A stretch of 10,864 bases of DNA, from contig JAHDHM010000088.1 of assembly GCA_020631315.1 (NCBI GenBank), forward strand, positions 1 to 10,864, in the 5' to 3' direction. The position numbers were made by a program, and so were the translations under genes. Below, in pieces: positions 1 to 6,727 of this stretch. Source of the DNA: Acidimicrobiales bacterium. Its GTDB lineage: Bacteria; Actinomycetota; Acidimicrobiia; Acidimicrobiales; Poriferisodaliceae. Under the pieces are notes generated by a model. The model was not told the origin of the DNA. It saw only the letters and a list, made by a program, of their open reading frames with translations, and searched no databases. How positions within the stretch are numbered: the stretch's first letter is position 1; every line of letters begins with the position of its first letter.

Positions 1-1
1 G

Positions 2-448
2 CGGCGTCCGCTGATCGCCGGCTGCGAATACCGCGAGGCGCTGCAGGCAGTGTTCGTCGACGGCGGCGTGGCCGGCAACGTCGTCCCGGATCTCGCGTCG
101 GTGACCATCAATCACCGTTTCGCTCCGGATCGCACGTCGGACGAGGCGATCGCTCACGTGCGGGAGTTCGTCGGGGAGTGCGACGGGTTCGAGCTGACCG
201 ATCTGTCGCCCGCGGCGGCGCCGGCGACGGAGCACCCTCTGGTCCGGGCCTTGGTCGAGCGGCGTGGCCTCGAGGTCCGGGCCAAGCTCGGGTGGACCGA
301 CGTGGCCCGGTTCTCCGAACACGGGGTTCCCGCTGCGAACTTCGGCGCCGGCGATGCGTCGATCGCCCACACGAAGGACGAGTTCGTGGAGCGTGCCGAG
401 CTCGACGCGGTCTACGCCGGCCTCAAGGACCTCCTCGAACACAGCTGA
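2..448 (+). CDS. dapE: Succinyl-diaminopimelate desuccinylase, 3' part (5' end outside window)
   Basis: DapE is a cytoplasmic zinc metallopeptidase-fold enzyme (M20 family). It hydrolyses N-succinyl-LL-2,6-diaminopimelate to LL-diaminopimelate and succinate, in the lysine and peptidoglycan-precursor pathway. The reading frame is already open at base 2 and runs 148 codons to TGA at 446-448, so only the C-terminal part is present; the GTG at 50 is internal, not a start. What is visible fits the family: the dimerisation/lid segment GNVVPDLASVTINHRFAPDR, then GWTDVARFSEHGVPAANFGAG, which matches the conserved substrate-binding GGTDA-like region, and finally AHTKDEFV, containing the late metal-binding His of M20 peptidases. 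Another M20 peptidase (ArgE-like) cannot be fully excluded without the N-terminal catalytic residues, but this segment is typical of actinobacterial DapE. The gene is followed at once by a tandem repeat and a strong hairpin. Confidence 0.85.
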   Translation, partial: RRPLIAGCEYREALQAVFVDGGVAGNVVPDLASVTINHRFAPDRTSDEAIAHVREFVGECDGFELTDLSPAAAPATEHPLVRALVERRGLEVRAKLGWTDVARFSEHGVPAANFGAGDASIAHTKDEFVERAELDAVYAGLKDLLEHS

Positions 449-456
449 CCCGCGAG

Positions 457-610
457 CCAGTCCGGAATCTGCGCGCGGAGCGACACCGGAGGTGTTGCGA
501 CGCCGCAGCGACAACTCTGCGTGGTGAGCCGCACCGAAGGTGCGGGGCGGTGCCAGTCCGGAATCTGCGAGGTGAGCCGCACCGAAGGTGCGGCGATCCC
601 GCAGCGACAA
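457..610. repeat. Tandem 48-bp-period repeat with GNA-loop hairpins, downstream of dapE
   Basis: Three units of 48 bp (457-504, 505-552, 553-600) and the start of a fourth are visible. CCAGTCCGGAATCTGCG occurs exactly at 457-473 and 553-569. CCGCAGCGACAA occurs at 503-514 and 599-610, also 96 bp apart. A 23-bp block occurs exactly at 523-545 and 571-593, 48 bp apart. That block holds a perfect hairpin, CCGCACC-GAA-GGTGCGG. The first unit has the diverged CGACACC-GGA-GGTGTTG at the same place, where the stem survives with one G-T pair. Retention of the stem while its bases change suggests the structure matters. No open frame here has convincing coding character. This is probably a REP-like intergenic element; function unknown. 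Confidence 0.8.
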
Positions 611-617
611 AACAGTA

Positions 618-661
618 CGGAGCCGCCGGTTCCAGTCCCGCAACTGGTTCCGGCGGCTCCG
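618..661. terminator. Strong hairpin between convergent genes, possible bidirectional terminator
   Basis: A 12-bp GC-rich stem (618-629 with 650-661) is followed by a TT/TT internal loop, then a 5-bp stem CCAGT/ACTGG and a 6-nt apical loop. There is no T-run directly after it on the plus strand, so it is not a classical Rho-independent terminator. Intrinsic terminators with weak U-tracts are common in actinobacteria. It lies 170 bp after the dapE stop, in the gap between dapE and the convergent FG-GAP gene. Confidence 0.55.
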
Positions 662-744
662 CCGCGTGATGGGTTCAGTTTCCCTCGCGACACGTCTCCG
701 AGGCGGCCTAGCGCCGAAGCGCCGGAGGGACGACGGCAGCCGAG

Positions 745-868
745 GAGTCGAGTACGTCATCTATGACATCACATTTGGCACAGAAAGTTTCAATCCGCTG
801 ACAAAATCGTGTCGCTTCTGGGCAAAACCCCTGGTCAGAGCACATGTCGCGTGCTGTCGCATTCCTGA
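745..868. other. Less GC-rich intergenic segment with an operator-like inverted repeat
   Basis: This stretch is noticeably less GC-rich than the rest of the window and shows no credible gene on either strand. It contains a perfect inverted repeat GTCAT-CT-ATGAC (756-767), of the size of a regulator half-site pair. I found no convincing -35/-10 pair. It could hold a small RNA or simply be spacer. Confidence 0.3.
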
Positions 869-891
869 AACCCGACGGATCCCGTCGGGTT
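869..891 (-). terminator. Probable terminator of the FG-GAP/GYW-repeat gene
   Basis: A perfect 10-bp stem AACCCGACGG/CCGTCGGGTT with a 3-nt loop lies 43 bp beyond the stop codon of the minus-strand gene ending at 935. Read on the minus strand, the 3' arm ends GGGTTTC, giving a short T-run, so it works better as a terminator in that direction. Confidence 0.65.
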
Positions 892-934
892 CGTGACGTG
901 ACGGTTGTCTCACGAGGTGGTGTCAGAGCGACCG

Positions 935-3256
935 TCAGTGGCGTACGGCGAGGTCGATCGGGTCGCCGTCGAGGCGTGCGCGGCCGCGGCTGAGTGCGTC
1001 GCCGAAGGCGATGACGTCGCCGTTGTCGGCGAGGGCGTAGTAGCCCTGTCCGGTGCTCGTCGGCCGGAGTTCGATGGCGCTGGGTGCGGCGCACAGGCCG
1101 ATGCCGGGGACCGACCCGTGGAACGGGACTGCGAAGCTGAACACACCGCCGTCGCCGCCGAGCAGCCAGTAGCCCGCCCCGTCGGGTGAGACCGCCATCG
1201 AGATGACCGGGGCGTCGAGGGTCATGGCGCCGGTCGAACCCCGGAACGCGGCGTCACCGAACGTGAACACGCCGCCGTCGCTGGCGAGCAGCCAGTACCC
1301 GTTGCCGGTCGCGGTGGGTGCCATCGAGATGACGGGTGCGTTCAGCACCATCGCGCCGGTCGAACCCCAGAATCGGGCCTCCCCGAAGGTGAAGACGCCG
1401 CCGTCGCTGGCGAGGAGCCAGTAGCCGTTGCCCGAGGGCGTGGCCGTCATGGAGATGACGGGTGCGTTGAGCTGGACGCCGGCCATCGAACCGTGGTCGA
1501 TCGCATCGCCGAAGGCGTAGACGACGCCGGCCGAGTCGAGGATCCAGTAGCCGTTGCCGACCGCGGTCTCGGTGATCGAGACGGCCTCGACTCCTGCGGG
1601 CAAGGTGATGCCTCGGCTCGGCAGGTCACCCCAGAAGTCGGCGCTGATCGCGTCGACGGAGCCGTCGGAGTGCAGCACCCAGTAGCCGGCGCTGGACGAG
1701 GCGTTGGGGTTGTTCGCCGGATTGAGGTTGGCGCTGCAGGTGGTGGGGCTGGCGTGGTCGGATCCGTCCGGCGCGGCGGTGTGGTCGGCTCGGCCTCGCC
1801 ACATCGGCCAGATGTCGGAGCGGGACTGCACCGGCAGCGCGTAGGCGGTGAGGATCATGCCGCCGGTCTGGTTGGACCGGTTGGTGGGCACGATGAGGCG
1901 CCAGCCCGAGGGTCCGAAGTCGCCGGCGAGGGGAGCGCCTGCTCCTGCCCAGCCCTCGTCCTGGTTGAGTCGGCCGCCGGCGAGGCGGCTGCCGGTGGCG
2001 CCGTCGACGACGAACGTGAAGGAGTTGCCGGTGGCCACGATGTCCAGATCGCCGTCGCCGTCGGCGTCCACGATGATCGGCGAGGCCATGTACTGCGTCA
2101 TGGCGCCCGGGAAGTCGCCTTCGAGCGCGTCGACTCGGTACTTGACGGCACCTGTGTGTTCGATCACCACGATGGTGCCGCTGCCCGCGCCCTCCTGCAT
2201 CTCGGTGACGACGATCTCGAGCTGTCCGTCGTCGTCGACGTCGCCGATGGCCGGTGTCGAGAAGATCTTGTGTTCGAGCTGGACGGGGAAGCCGGGCAGG
2301 TTGGATCCGTCGTCGGCGTTGAACGCCCACACCTGGCGTGCCGCGTTGTAGGAGGACTGGGTCGACTGGTAGAAGCCGACGCTGCCGCCGACGATCACGT
2401 CGGTCCGGCCGTCTGCGTTCAGGTCGCCCATGACCGCCGAGGACTGGAAGATGTCGTCGCGTTCGATGGCGGGGAAGCGCTCGACGACGTTGCCGCCGTT
2501 CCAGTCCAGGACACGGAATCGGCCGCCTTGATGGGTGAAGTTCAGTCCGATGGACGCGTCGCCGCCGATGTAGATCTCGTCACGCCCGTCGCCGTCGACG
2601 TCGTAGAGCGCCGGCGAGCCCCAGGTGGTGTCGTAGTGGATGAAGGGGAACCCCGAGACCGGGTTGCCGTTGCGGTCGAGGGCCCAGATGCGGTGGTCCC
2701 AGCCGCCGAACACGACGTCGAGGTAGCCGTCACCATCGACGTCGCCGACGGCAGGGCTCGAGTAGACGCCTTCGGTGTAGCCGTCGGGGCCGCTGTCGTC
2801 CCACATGTTGAACGTGTCGAAGCCCTGGTGGCTCCAGATGCGGTTGCCGTTGTGGTCGAGTGCGACGACGCCACCCTGTTGGTTGGGTCGCTTCAGCGAG
2901 CCGACGCCGACGACGATCTCGACGTCGCCGTCGTCGTCCAGGTCGGCGACCACCGGCGAGCTGTTGACCGCGCTGGCGGTGGATTGTCCGGTGATGACGG
3001 CCGGGCGCGTCCACACGATCGAGCCGTCGGCCTCGAGGACGTGGACGTTGCCGCCGAGGTCACCGATGACGATCTCGTCGATGTCGTCGCCGTCGACGTC
3101 GCCGACGGTCGGAGCCGACGAGTCGTTCCAGTCGCTGAATTCGATGCGCCACAGCTGATCGAGCGGGTTCGCAGCCGAGGACGGCTCGGCGGAGACCGTC
3201 ACCACGGTGCTGCCGACGAGGAGCGCGGCAAGGGCAGAGAGCGGGAATCGACGCAT
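935..3256 (-). CDS. Secreted FG-GAP (VCBS) and GYW-repeat double-propeller-like protein
   Basis: This is a 773-residue exported protein of unknown specific function. The start at ATG 3256 is supported by GGAGG five bases upstream and by a typical signal peptide right after it (MRRFPLSALAALLVGSTVVTVSA, cleavage near residues 23-28). The frame is open further upstream but lacks such signals. Residues about 50-490 hold at least seven FG-GAP/VCBS blades with calcium-loop motifs such as DVDGDDIDE, DVDGDGYLD, DVDGDGRDE, DLNADGRTD and DADGDGDLD, as in integrin-alpha-type beta-propellers. Residues about 520-773 hold roughly six repeats of about 42 residues around GNGYWLLASDGGVFTFG, likely a second propeller. 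I know this repeat from Acidimicrobiia and related actinobacterial surface proteins. No LPXTG or C-terminal membrane anchor is visible, so release to the medium or non-covalent surface attachment is likely. Ca2+-stabilised adhesion or ligand binding is inference. An RBS hairpin may affect translation. Confidence 0.85.
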   Translation of the reverse strand: MRRFPLSALAALLVGSTVVTVSAEPSSAANPLDQLWRIEFSDWNDSSAPTVGDVDGDDIDEIVIGDLGGNVHVLEADGSIVWTRPAVITGQSTASAVNSSPVVADLDDDGDVEIVVGVGSLKRPNQQGGVVALDHNGNRIWSHQGFDTFNMWDDSGPDGYTEGVYSSPAVGDVDGDGYLDVVFGGWDHRIWALDRNGNPVSGFPFIHYDTTWGSPALYDVDGDGRDEIYIGGDASIGLNFTHQGGRFRVLDWNGGNVVERFPAIERDDIFQSSAVMGDLNADGRTDVIVGGSVGFYQSTQSSYNAARQVWAFNADDGSNLPGFPVQLEHKIFSTPAIGDVDDDGQLEIVVTEMQEGAGSGTIVVIEHTGAVKYRVDALEGDFPGAMTQYMASPIIVDADGDGDLDIVATGNSFTFVVDGATGSRLAGGRLNQDEGWAGAGAPLAGDFGPSGWRLIVPTNRSNQTGGMILTAYALPVQSRSDIWPMWRGRADHTAAPDGSDHASPTTCSANLNPANNPNASSSAGYWVLHSDGSVDAISADFWGDLPSRGITLPAGVEAVSITETAVGNGYWILDSAGVVYAFGDAIDHGSMAGVQLNAPVISMTATPSGNGYWLLASDGGVFTFGEARFWGSTGAMVLNAPVISMAPTATGNGYWLLASDGGVFTFGDAAFRGSTGAMTLDAPVISMAVSPDGAGYWLLGGDGGVFSFAVPFHGSVPGIGLCAAPSAIELRPTSTGQGYYALADNGDVIAFGDALSRGRARLDGDPIDLAVRH
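1131..1508 (-). repeat. Three 126-bp coding tandem repeats (42-residue GYW units)
   Basis: Three consecutive 126-bp units (1131-1256, 1257-1382, 1383-1508) are closely similar at DNA level; for example CCATCGAGATGAC at 1195 and 1321 recurs with one change at 1447. They encode the SDGGVFTFG-type repeats of the secreted protein. More diverged units lie on both sides. The high DNA similarity of the three central copies suggests recent duplication or gene conversion. Confidence 0.85.
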
Positions 3257-3260
3257 GTTG

Positions 3261-3273
3261 CCTCCATCGGAGG
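3261..3273 (-). promoter_or_regulatory. RBS in a hairpin (CCTCC-GAT-GGAGG) before the FG-GAP gene
   Basis: On the minus strand the Shine-Dalgarno GGAGG lies five bases before ATG 3256. Just upstream, after a 3-nt GAT spacer, is its exact complement CCTCC. The 5-bp all-GC-rich stem would hide the RBS. Slightly further upstream (3282-3295) is a second inverted repeat, TCGCTC-TG-GAGCGA. The SD itself is a confident call; control by the hairpin is inference. Confidence 0.5.
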
Positions 3274-3312
3274 ATCCTCGGTCGCTCTGGAGCGAACCGG
3301 CCCGCATCACAG

Positions 3313-3318
3313 ACGATA
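3313..3318 (-). promoter_or_regulatory. Possible -10 box (TATCGT) for the FG-GAP gene
   Basis: The minus strand reads TATCGT here, fitting the actinobacterial TANNNT -10 pattern and giving a leader of about 50 nt that contains both hairpins. No good -35 is visible, so this is tentative. Confidence 0.25.
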
Positions 3319-3379
3319 TGTGGCCTCGGTCGACGATCCGTCGCGGTCGAGGGTGCGCAGCAGCGGCAGCCGTGACCGA

Positions 3380-3482
3380 TAGGGTCCACCACGCGGGCCC
3401 GGCTCTGGGCCGCCCTCGAGCCCGCCTCCGCAGCCTTCGCTGCGTTCGAGTTCCCCTCGGCGGCCGGAGACGTAGCCACAAC
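3380..3482 (+). promoter_or_regulatory. Probable -10 box TAGGGT and structured 5' leader of the DEAD-box helicase
   Basis: TAGGGT at 3380-3385 is identical to the -10 box before the leaderless gene at 10413. If it is used, the leader is about 90 nt long. The leader contains the hairpin CGCAGC-CTTC-GCTGCG (3429-3444), flanked by an outer CTCGA/TCGAG pairing (3416-3420 with 3446-3450). Structured leaders before RNA-helicase genes are often autoregulatory in other bacteria; that role here is inference. There is no strong -35. Confidence 0.4.
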
Positions 3483-4646
3483 GTGACCACATTTTCCGAT
3501 CTCGGTGTCGCCAGCGACATCTCGGACTTCCTCGCGACACAGGGCATCGAGGCCCCGTTCGCCATCCAGACCCTGACGATCAAGGACTCGCTCGCTGGGC
3601 GTGACGTCTGCGGCAAGGCCAAGACCGGTTCGGGCAAGACCCTCGCCTTCTCGATTCCGGTCGTCGAACACACCACCCGCAGCGATGACGGCACCCCGAC
3701 TGCGCTGATGTTGACGCCGACGCGTGAGTTGGCCAACCAGATCTACGAGGTCGTCGCTCCGATGGCGGGCGTCCGCGATCTTCGTGCGCTGGCCGTCTAC
3801 GGCGGCACCAACATCGACACCCAGATCGAGACGATCGCCAATGGTGTCGAGATCATCGTCGCCACCCCCGGTCGGCTCATCGACCTGATCGACCGCGGGG
3901 CGATCGACGTCGCCGGTATCCGCCGCGTCGTGGTGGACGAGGCCGACCGCATGGCCGACATGGGGTTCCTCCCGCAGGTCGAGTGGATCCTTCGACACAT
4001 CGAGGCCGAGCATCAGACGATGCTCTTCTCGGCGACGCTCGACGGCGCCGTCGACACGGTGATCCAGCGCCACCTCTCCGATCCCGTCCTCCACGAGGTC
4101 GAGGAGAAGGAGGTCACGGTCGACCAGATGGGTCACCTCTGGCTGCGGGTCCACCACATGGACAAGGTGAAGGTCGCCGGTTCGATCATCGAGAGCGCGA
4201 ACCGAACGATCCTGTTCACCCGGACCAAGCGCATGGCCGACCGCCTGCAGGCCGAGCTGGCCAAGGCGGGCGTGAAGGTCGCTGCGATCCACGGCGATCT
4301 GCGCCAGAACCAGCGTGAGAAGGCGTTGGCCGACTTCACCGACGGCACGCTGAAGGCGCTCGTGGCGACCGACGTGGCCGCTCGCGGCATCCATGTCGAC
4401 GAGGTCGACGTGGTCGTGCACTACGACCCGGCCGACGATCACAAGACCTACCTGCACCGCTCCGGCCGAACGGCTCGAGCTGGTTCGTCGGGTACGGCCG
4501 TCACGTTGATGCTCTGGGACGAGGAGCTCACCGTGCGCCAGCTCCAGCGGCGGCTCGGCATGAACATGCCGTTCCACGAGGTGTTCTCGAACGACGCACG
4601 TCTCGGCGATCTGCAGGCGTGGGTCGCAGAGAACGACGCTTCCTGA
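3483..4646 (+). CDS. DEAD-box ATP-dependent RNA helicase (RhlE-like core)
   Basis: A 387-residue ATP-dependent RNA helicase that unwinds or remodels RNA, for example in ribosome assembly, RNA decay or cold adaptation. All core motifs are present: Q-motif Phe4 and Gln29, Walker A AKTGSGKT (46-53), PTRELA (motif Ia), TPGR (motif Ib), DEAD (152-155), SAT (183-185), FTRTK (motif IV region), VATDVAARGIH (motif V) and HRSGRTAR (325-332, motif VI). It consists of the two RecA domains with only a short tail, so no C-terminal RNA-binding extension is seen. GTG 3483 is chosen because the protein then begins directly with the conserved TTFSDLG Q-motif region. A weak GGAGA lies 12-17 bases upstream. An open frame continues upstream to 3207 but is low-complexity and overlaps the divergent gene. 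The methyltransferase gene follows after at most 31 bp, probably co-transcribed. The exact subfamily (RhlE, DeaD or other) is not certain. Confidence 0.92.
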   Translation: MTTFSDLGVASDISDFLATQGIEAPFAIQTLTIKDSLAGRDVCGKAKTGSGKTLAFSIPVVEHTTRSDDGTPTALMLTPTRELANQIYEVVAPMAGVRDLRALAVYGGTNIDTQIETIANGVEIIVATPGRLIDLIDRGAIDVAGIRRVVVDEADRMADMGFLPQVEWILRHIEAEHQTMLFSATLDGAVDTVIQRHLSDPVLHEVEEKEVTVDQMGHLWLRVHHMDKVKVAGSIIESANRTILFTRTKRMADRLQAELAKAGVKVAAIHGDLRQNQREKALADFTDGTLKALVATDVAARGIHVDEVDVVVHYDPADDHKTYLHRSGRTARAGSSGTAVTLMLWDEELTVRQLQRRLGMNMPFHEVFSNDARLGDLQAWVAENDAS

Positions 4647-4656
4647 CGCGAGTCCG

Positions 4657-6411
4657 TTGCCGGCCGACGACGTGGCCGTGAACATCGACGACGCCGACCG
4701 AGCCCGGTTGGCGCTCGTGCTCCGTGCCGCCGCACCACTGATCGCCCACTTCGGTGCGGCCGAACCCGTTGCGCTCGCACTCGCGCGCACCGGCGTGGAG
4801 CTGCCGTCACCGGTCGACGCAGCCGGTGACGATGAGATCCGCGCCGACGAGATCCTCCGCCTCCTCGGGGCGATCGTTGCGTCAGCCCAGCCGCGCGGTG
4901 ACGAGCAGGGCTCGGCCGGTGCGTTCTACACACCTCCACGGCTGGCCGCACACATCGTCGCGTCGGCGCTCGACGCAGCGAACTCTGCAACCGCGAGCTC
5001 GGCTGCGACGGTGCTCGACCCGACCTGCGGTGGCGGCGCTGTGCTGCTCTCGGCGGCCGAGGCGCTGCTGGTGCGAGGGGATGACGCGACGCCCATCGTG
5101 CGCCGGCTCTTCGGTGGGGACCTCGACCCTGTCGCCGTCATCACCGCCCGCCTGGTGCTCGGCCTGTGGGCGATCTGGCGTACAGGTCACTGGGAGACGG
5201 CTGACATCTGCGTCGTCGACGCGGTCCACACGGACGGTCCCGACCACTGGTCGGATCGATTCGATCTCGTCGTCGGCAACCCTCCGTTCCTGGGACAGCT
5301 CAAGTCGGCGACCAACCGGAGTTCGAGCGAACGCCGCTCGGTCGGCCCGCTCGGCTACGCGGATGCCGCGACGGTCGTGCTCGACAGATCGCTCGGCTGG
5401 GTTCGCGACCGTGGTGCCGTGGCGCTGCTGCAGCCTCGGTCGTTCCTGTCGGCTCGCGATGCAGCCGGCGTTCGTCGACGAGTGGCCACCGAGCAGCGTC
5501 TCGTGGGGCTCTGGGTCGACGACGCTCCGATGTTCGACGCCGGCGTCAGGGTCTGTCTTCCCGTGGTCGCGCGGGAACCAGCCACCGCCACCACGGTGCG
5601 GTTGTCGAGCGGTGTCACCGGTGCGGGCGACGTGGCACCGTCGTCAGCTGAGAGTGTCCCCGTGCCTGTCTCGGGGGACTGGACCGCGATCGGTGCTGCG
5701 CTGGTCGGCGTGCCGGCAGCCGTGCGTCGAGTCTCGGCCGTGTCGGGTAACAGGACGCTCGGCGACCTCGCCGATGTCCACGCCGACTTTCGCGACTGGT
5801 TCTACGACGTCGCCGAGGTGGTGACCGAAGCGTCGGCCGAAGGCGGGTCGGAGGTCCGGGTCCTCACGAGCGGTGCGATCGAACCACTTCGATCGACATG
5901 GGGGGTCGGGGCCGTCAAGATCTTGCGGCGGACCTTCACCGCGCCGGTGGTCCCGCGTTCATGGCTCGACGCGCGCCCCGACGGCTCGCATCGTGTGCGC
6001 CCGAAGGTGATCGTCGCCAACCAGACGAAGCTCCTCGAGGTCCTCGTCGACGACACGGGGGCACACGTCGGGCTGACGCCGACGATCTCCGTGGTCCCGC
6101 GTCGGTCGGAGGAGCTCCACCTCGTCGCCGCGCTGCTCGCGTCGCCTCTGGCCTCGGCGCACGTGGCAGCACTCACGGCGGGTTCAGGCCTCAGCGCCAC
6201 AGCGATGAGAGTGACCGCCGAGTCGCTCAGGTCCATCCCAGTTCCACCGGTGCACGACCGATGGCAGCGAGCGGCCGAACTCGTCAGGAACGGTGCCGGA
6301 CCGCTCGACGTGGCCGAGATGATGTCCGGGGCGTGGCCTGATCTCGACGGCACCGACGGACCGGAAGTGCTTCTTTGGTGGCGAGACCGGCTCCGACCAG
6401 GTCAGTTCTGA
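4657..6411 (+). CDS. N6-adenine-type methyltransferase (NPPF class), 584 residues
   Basis: A class I SAM-dependent methyltransferase of the N6-adenine DNA methylase type. Visible motifs, in order, are FYTPPRLA (residues 90-97), as in Type I/IIG and BREX methylases just before motif I; the SAM-binding motif I DPTCGGGAVLL from Asp121; and the catalytic motif IV NPPF (208-211). The roughly 370 residues after motif IV (including LGDLADV and VANQTKLLEVLVD segments) may hold target recognition. There is no PD-(D/E)XK or other nuclease motif, and no restriction or specificity subunit next to it, so it looks like a solitary methyltransferase. Its position just after an RNA helicase leaves an RNA substrate possible. 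The start is uncertain: TTG 4657 (weak GAG upstream), GTG 4672 and GTG 4678 are all in frame and none has a good RBS. It ends 13 bp from the convergent selenoprotein candidate. Confidence 0.8.
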   Translation: MPADDVAVNIDDADRARLALVLRAAAPLIAHFGAAEPVALALARTGVELPSPVDAAGDDEIRADEILRLLGAIVASAQPRGDEQGSAGAFYTPPRLAAHIVASALDAANSATASSAATVLDPTCGGGAVLLSAAEALLVRGDDATPIVRRLFGGDLDPVAVITARLVLGLWAIWRTGHWETADICVVDAVHTDGPDHWSDRFDLVVGNPPFLGQLKSATNRSSSERRSVGPLGYADAATVVLDRSLGWVRDRGAVALLQPRSFLSARDAAGVRRRVATEQRLVGLWVDDAPMFDAGVRVCLPVVAREPATATTVRLSSGVTGAGDVAPSSAESVPVPVSGDWTAIGAALVGVPAAVRRVSAVSGNRTLGDLADVHADFRDWFYDVAEVVTEASAEGGSEVRVLTSGAIEPLRSTWGVGAVKILRRTFTAPVVPRSWLDARPDGSHRVRPKVIVANQTKLLEVLVDDTGAHVGLTPTISVVPRRSEELHLVAALLASPLASAHVAALTAGSGLSATAMRVTAESLRSIPVPPVHDRWQRAAELVRNGAGPLDVAEMMSGAWPDLDGTDGPEVLLWWRDRLRPGQF

Positions 6412-6424
6412 CACGTCGCTGCGG

Positions 6425-6727
6425 TCAGTGTCGGCAGGCAGCGGTGTGCTCGTGCTCGACGTCGACCATCAGACGGGTGCGGAGCACCTTCCTGGCCGGG
6501 TACAGGCGCACACGCGAGGCATAGCGGACCAGTTCGGGGTGCAAGAGGAAGGTCGCCTCGCCGTGGGTGACGCGACGGTACGGGGCGAGGTTCTTGCCCG
6601 AGAGGTGAGTGTCGACCGACAGCTCCTGGATCCCGCCTCAACCGACCGGACGGATGAAGTCGATCGCCGCCGTGCCCCCTCGCTGGAGGACCCAGTCCAC
6701 GGCTGCGTCGTCGATCTCGATCTTCAT
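6425..6727 (-). CDS. HesB/IscA-like small protein, candidate selenoprotein with in-frame TGA (Sec30)
   Basis: From ATG 6727 the frame encodes MKIEIDDAAVDWVLQRGG and then ...DFIRPVG, meets TGA at codon 30 (6640-6638), and continues in the same frame for 70 sense codons to a second TGA at 6425. If the first TGA is read as selenocysteine the product has 100 residues. The part after the TGA is clearly coding in character (strong G/C in third positions, sensible protein ending HEHTAACRH). The context PVG-U-GG recalls the G-C-x-G cysteine of A-type iron-sulfur carriers, and small HesB-like selenoproteins are a known bacterial group. The usual C-terminal CGC of IscA is absent; only Cys98 remains. 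A SECIS-like hairpin follows the TGA. A weak AAGGG lies upstream of the ATG. Alternatives are a nonsense mutation making a pseudogene, or a sequencing error. Family assignment is tentative and no Sec machinery is in this window. Confidence 0.6.
6607..6625 (-). promoter_or_regulatory. Candidate bacterial SECIS hairpin
   Basis: On the minus strand, 12 nt after the TGA begins GAG-c-TGTC-GGTC-GACA-CTC: a 7-bp stem with one bulged C and a GGUC apical loop. The first loop base is a G, and it starts after 20 nt of sequence from the UGA. Both fit the known bacterial SECIS model: an apical loop with G in its first two positions, and a UGA-to-loop distance of about 16-37 nt. Confidence 0.5.

Noticed and set aside
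588..896. 102-residue plus-strand frame in the dapE-downstream region
   Set aside because: It runs through the 12-bp hairpin and the terminator-like hairpin, is Arg-rich, has no RBS and no recognisable domain.
708..1094. 128-residue minus-strand frame overlapping the end of the FG-GAP gene
   Set aside because: Its first part is Arg/Pro/Thr-rich shadow of the GYW repeats; no RBS or domain supports it.
1493..3382. 629-residue plus-strand frame antisense to the FG-GAP gene
   Set aside because: Low-complexity Val/Asp/Gly/Ala composition produced by reading the calcium-loop codons backwards. The minus strand has a signal peptide, RBS and recognised repeats.
3257..3736. N-terminal extension of the FG-GAP protein
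   Set aside because: The extension overlaps the helicase gene and lacks a known domain; the signal peptide and GGAGG fix the start at 3256.
4657..6411. Type IIG restriction-modification enzyme
   Set aside because: No nuclease motif is visible before or after the methylase motifs, and no partner gene is present.
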